Below, piece by piece: positions 61,721 to 64,000 of a stretch of DNA of 64,000 nucleotides. The notes beneath the pieces are model-generated. The model searched no databases and was not told the DNA's origin. It saw only the letters and a list, made by a program, of their open reading frames with translations. Every line of letters starts with the position of its first letter. Position 1 is the first letter of the stretch. The position numbers and the translations under genes were made by a program. Source of the stretch: Photobacterium lipolyticum (lineage in GTDB: Bacteria; Pseudomonadota; Gammaproteobacteria; Enterobacterales; Vibrionaceae). Where the stretch lies: NCBI RefSeq assembly GCF_003026475.1, contig NZ_PYMC01000004.1, positions 62,001 through 126,000 on the forward strand, written 5' to 3'.

Positions 61721-64000
61721 TTACAGCGTAGATGGCAAATGGAAGCTAGTTAATACGTGCTTTGTTAAAGATGAGTTACTGTCTTTTAGCGCATACTGTA
61801 ATACCACATCTTCGTTATCAAGCTTGTAAACAAGATTGCGAATTCTTCTATCGCCGGTGGCACTTGACCTTCCATCAAACAATGCTCGGAATAACGCCCA
61901 TTGACCAGAATATGATTTACTGGCTATACGGTTTTCCCCCTTATAGAAGTTTGCAGAGATATAACCATCTTCACCAGTCGATGGCCAAGCAATGTTTTGC
62001 CATAATCTTGGGCCATGACGATACGAAAACAAACTCTCTGCTTCACGAATATCAAATTGAGTACTTGTCGTACTCATTGAACTCGCTTTAACTCGCAAAT
62101 TTAAGGCAAGTTCTTGCCCTGTTGGACCAAAGAACAGCTGTCTGATATCTTTCGCTTGCTTAATTTTATTCAGCGTTACAATACGCAGGGGTAACTTTTC
62201 ACCATCTACTTCAGCTAACTTAAGCGTACCGTTATCCCAATAAGCAAAAGGTTGTAACTCTTCAGTGATAAACTTATCGATTCGCCCTTGAGGTTTAAAC
62301 ATAGTCGCAAAATCATCGATAGCAACTTCCCCCCGACCTTGTAATGCAAAAGGAAAGCGCCCTTCAATGGCTTGACGATAAAATGAATACACCTGTTCTT
62401 GCCATTGCTTATTCAAATACCCAAGACCGCCATTTATCACGCGTTTCCACGCCTGTTCATCCAGCGTTTTGACCCAATTAGCAACCTGACCTGGTGCCCG
62501 GCTAGATAAGCGGCGGAAGGTAACTAAAGCATCCTGGCTTCCCGCAGCGTGAGCCTTGGCTTTCGCATACAACGTTTTCTCCGGTTCGCTACTTGTCACC
62601 GCGCTATCAAAGTATGTGTTTAAACTATCAAGCTCAGCTATCAACTCATCAATTGGCGCGCTTTTTCCCTGAATCGCCATAAAAGACGCATAACTACTGA
62701 ATGCTTCGTTCACCACATAAGATGGTTGAAGCCGAATCAGCTTATCGCCTGCTATCTGGTTAATCTTATCAACCTTTTTAAGTACTTTTGATACTTTTTT
62801 CAGGCCAAGTTGCTTTGCCGCTTTCGCATTCCCTTTAGTATCAGAATCATTTTCAGAGGCTAACGTTGTATTTATCACAACAGCATTAAGCACATCCACA
62901 AATGGACTACTTGCAGGCTCACGAGAAATTTTTATGGCATAAGCAAGATCTGCCATGCTAGCGTAATCTTTTATTTCAATATTATTTACCAGCTCTTTCC
63001 ACTGATATACATAATCGGAATAATAAAGCCTCTGAACTTTCTTGCTTAATTCTGTCAGCTCTGCAACCGATGCAACCGACATATCACCCTGAATAGATTT
63101 AAACTCTTCAAGTTGCTTCTTCAACAGTGATGATTTAACCGATAAATCAATGTTTGAATGCCCTTGCCGAGTATAAAGTTCAGGTAACAGGTAACCATGA
63201 AAGCCAGGTTTAAACTGAAAAACTGAGGTAAATTTATCACCCAGTTGACGACGAACGTCTACTCTATTTCGGTATTCAGGCAATGCCTTAACACGAGCGT
63301 AAATTAAACGTTCAGGCGATAACCCCTCTAAGTTCTGGACCGCAACCGAGATCAACTCATCATTAGGCTTTAATACGCTGCCGTAATCACTGTCGAATAG
63401 ATCTGCCATCAGAAGGCTCAACTTACTCAGACTATCAGCAGAGATATCACCTTGATCATCTAAGGTATCTACCAAATAGTTAATCATTTCGTTCTGATCT
63501 AATCTTCGCGGATCAAATAACATCTGATAATAACGCAGCAACTCAAAGACTTTACTTGGATTACCTAAGTTAACATATACATACAGCTCACTACTCAATA
63601 GATCAGCAATCTGAGGCAGTAAAAATAATTGCAACTGCTGCTGATACACATATCGGATCTGCTCTGCCGTATCTTTTTGTTTAATACTAACTCTCTGGTA
63701 CCAAGGTAAAGGTTTATAACCGTCTTGATCGACCTCGCGAAATTCATTCAACACCGGAATAAGTTCGGCCAGCCCCGTATGCCCTTCTCGCAAGCGATTA
63801 ACATCATTACGATATAGACTAAGTTCCGTTGTAGCCTTGCTTCTAAAGGCTTCATCCAGATTCCAGTTATCACGAAGTTGCAAACCAAATAAAGCAACGC
63901 CAGCCGACACGCCCAAAACAAAAACACTTCGAGCAGCAATATAGCCATAATGACGGTGTTTATTTACGCCGACAATCTCCGCTTCAGGTATGATGACGTG
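61721..64000 (-). CDS. tssM: Type VI secretion protein TssM (IcmF/VasK), N-terminus outside the window
   Basis: At least 760 residues; the frame is open to the window edge (the earliest visible start is a TTG at 63916, inside a membrane helix), so the 5' part is missing. A membrane helix (about VFVLGVSAGVALFGLQL) is followed by the large periplasmic helical domain of IcmF and the C-terminal domain with PGQVANWVKTLDEQAWKRV and YKGENRIASKSYSGQWALF. TssM links the inner-membrane complex TssJLM to the outer-membrane lipoprotein TssJ. Other tss genes should lie to the right. Confidence 0.9.
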   Translation of the reverse strand, partial: HVIIPEAEIVGVNKHRHYGYIAARSVFVLGVSAGVALFGLQLRDNWNLDEAFRSKATTELSLYRNDVNRLREGHTGLAELIPVLNEFREVDQDGYKPLPWYQRVSIKQKDTAEQIRYVYQQQLQLFLLPQIADLLSSELYVYVNLGNPSKVFELLRYYQMLFDPRRLDQNEMINYLVDTLDDQGDISADSLSKLSLLMADLFDSDYGSVLKPNDELISVAVQNLEGLSPERLIYARVKALPEYRNRVDVRRQLGDKFTSVFQFKPGFHGYLLPELYTRQGHSNIDLSVKSSLLKKQLEEFKSIQGDMSVASVAELTELSKKVQRLYYSDYVYQWKELVNNIEIKDYASMADLAYAIKISREPASSPFVDVLNAVVINTTLASENDSDTKGNAKAAKQLGLKKVSKVLKKVDKINQIAGDKLIRLQPSYVVNEAFSSYASFMAIQGKSAPIDELIAELDSLNTYFDSAVTSSEPEKTLYAKAKAHAAGSQDALVTFRRLSSRAPGQVANWVKTLDEQAWKRVINGGLGYLNKQWQEQVYSFYRQAIEGRFPFALQGRGEVAIDDFATMFKPQGRIDKFITEELQPFAYWDNGTLKLAEVDGEKLPLRIVTLNKIKQAKDIRQLFFGPTGQELALNLRVKASSMSTTSTQFDIREAESLFSYRHGPRLWQNIAWPSTGEDGYISANFYKGENRIASKSYSGQWALFRALFDGRSSATGDRRIRNLVYKLDNEDVVLQYALKDSNSSLTKHVLTSFHLPSTL

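Noticed and set aside
1-64000. CRISPR arrays, rRNA and tRNA genes
   Set aside because: No regularly spaced repeat array, ribosomal RNA sequence or cloverleaf tRNA was recognised by reading; a tRNAscan/CRISPR search was not possible.

Overview
The window looks like a gammaproteobacterial chromosome of the Vibrionaceae, most likely Photobacterium (P. damselae-like). This is inferred from the Vibrio cholerae cytolysin-type haemolysin that lacks a beta-prism domain (the phobalysin layout), close homologues of MetR, GlpABC, DcuC and YgiQ, a type VI secretion locus, and moderate-to-low GC. The species was not tested by any search.

Positions 1 to about 32.2 kb are most of a P2/186/HP1-like (K139-like) temperate myophage. 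Its left end lies outside the window. The structural genes run leftward (tail fibre, I, J, W-like, tape measure, tail chaperone with a -1 frameshift, lysis genes, tube, sheath, tail and head completion, small terminase, capsid, scaffold). Terminase ATPase and portal run rightward from a shared divergent control region. A cos-like stretch, the Ogr/Delta late activator, small accessory genes and the early operon (Cox, CII, small genes, HUH replication protein) follow. The CI-type repressor faces rightward and the tyrosine integrase closes the element at 32.09 kb. Three CTGT-N8-ACAG LexA-type boxes sit upstream of the late activator, a 71-aa early gene and the integrase, so the prophage looks wired to the SOS response at several points.

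Between cI and int lies an AT-rich 6.6-kb cargo. A TPR plus PD-(D/E)xK nuclease overlaps the end of cI. Convergent to it is a tight four-gene operon: N6-adenine DNA methyltransferase, a protein with both an N-terminal MORC/Hsp90-like GHKL ATPase and a C-terminal histidine kinase module, a stand-alone receiver with all phosphorelay residues but no DNA-binding domain, and an HNH endonuclease. I read this as a candidate two-component-controlled restriction or anti-phage system carried by the prophage. Four CTGCAG sites packed into 174 bp upstream of the methyltransferase suggest autoregulation. This is the most interesting part of the window.

From 32.3 kb on is host chromosome: an alpha/beta hydrolase-like protein, a GNAT acetyltransferase, an MscS-type channel, a META/HslJ lipoprotein, a 5'-truncated diguanylate cyclase abutting metR, a DUF4250 protein, a membrane protein, a second diguanylate cyclase, the anaerobic glycerol-3-phosphate dehydrogenase operon glpABC, the anaerobic C4-dicarboxylate carrier dcuC, a POT-type peptide transporter, an AP2-like protein, the haemolysin, a high-GC CPA1 cation/proton antiporter that looks foreign, a secreted alpha/beta hydrolase, the radical SAM protein YgiQ, a 51-aa membrane protein, and the end of a type VI secretion cluster (a protein kinase and TssM). 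A small inverted-repeat element family (one complete copy, one half copy and several solo ends) is scattered through this region.
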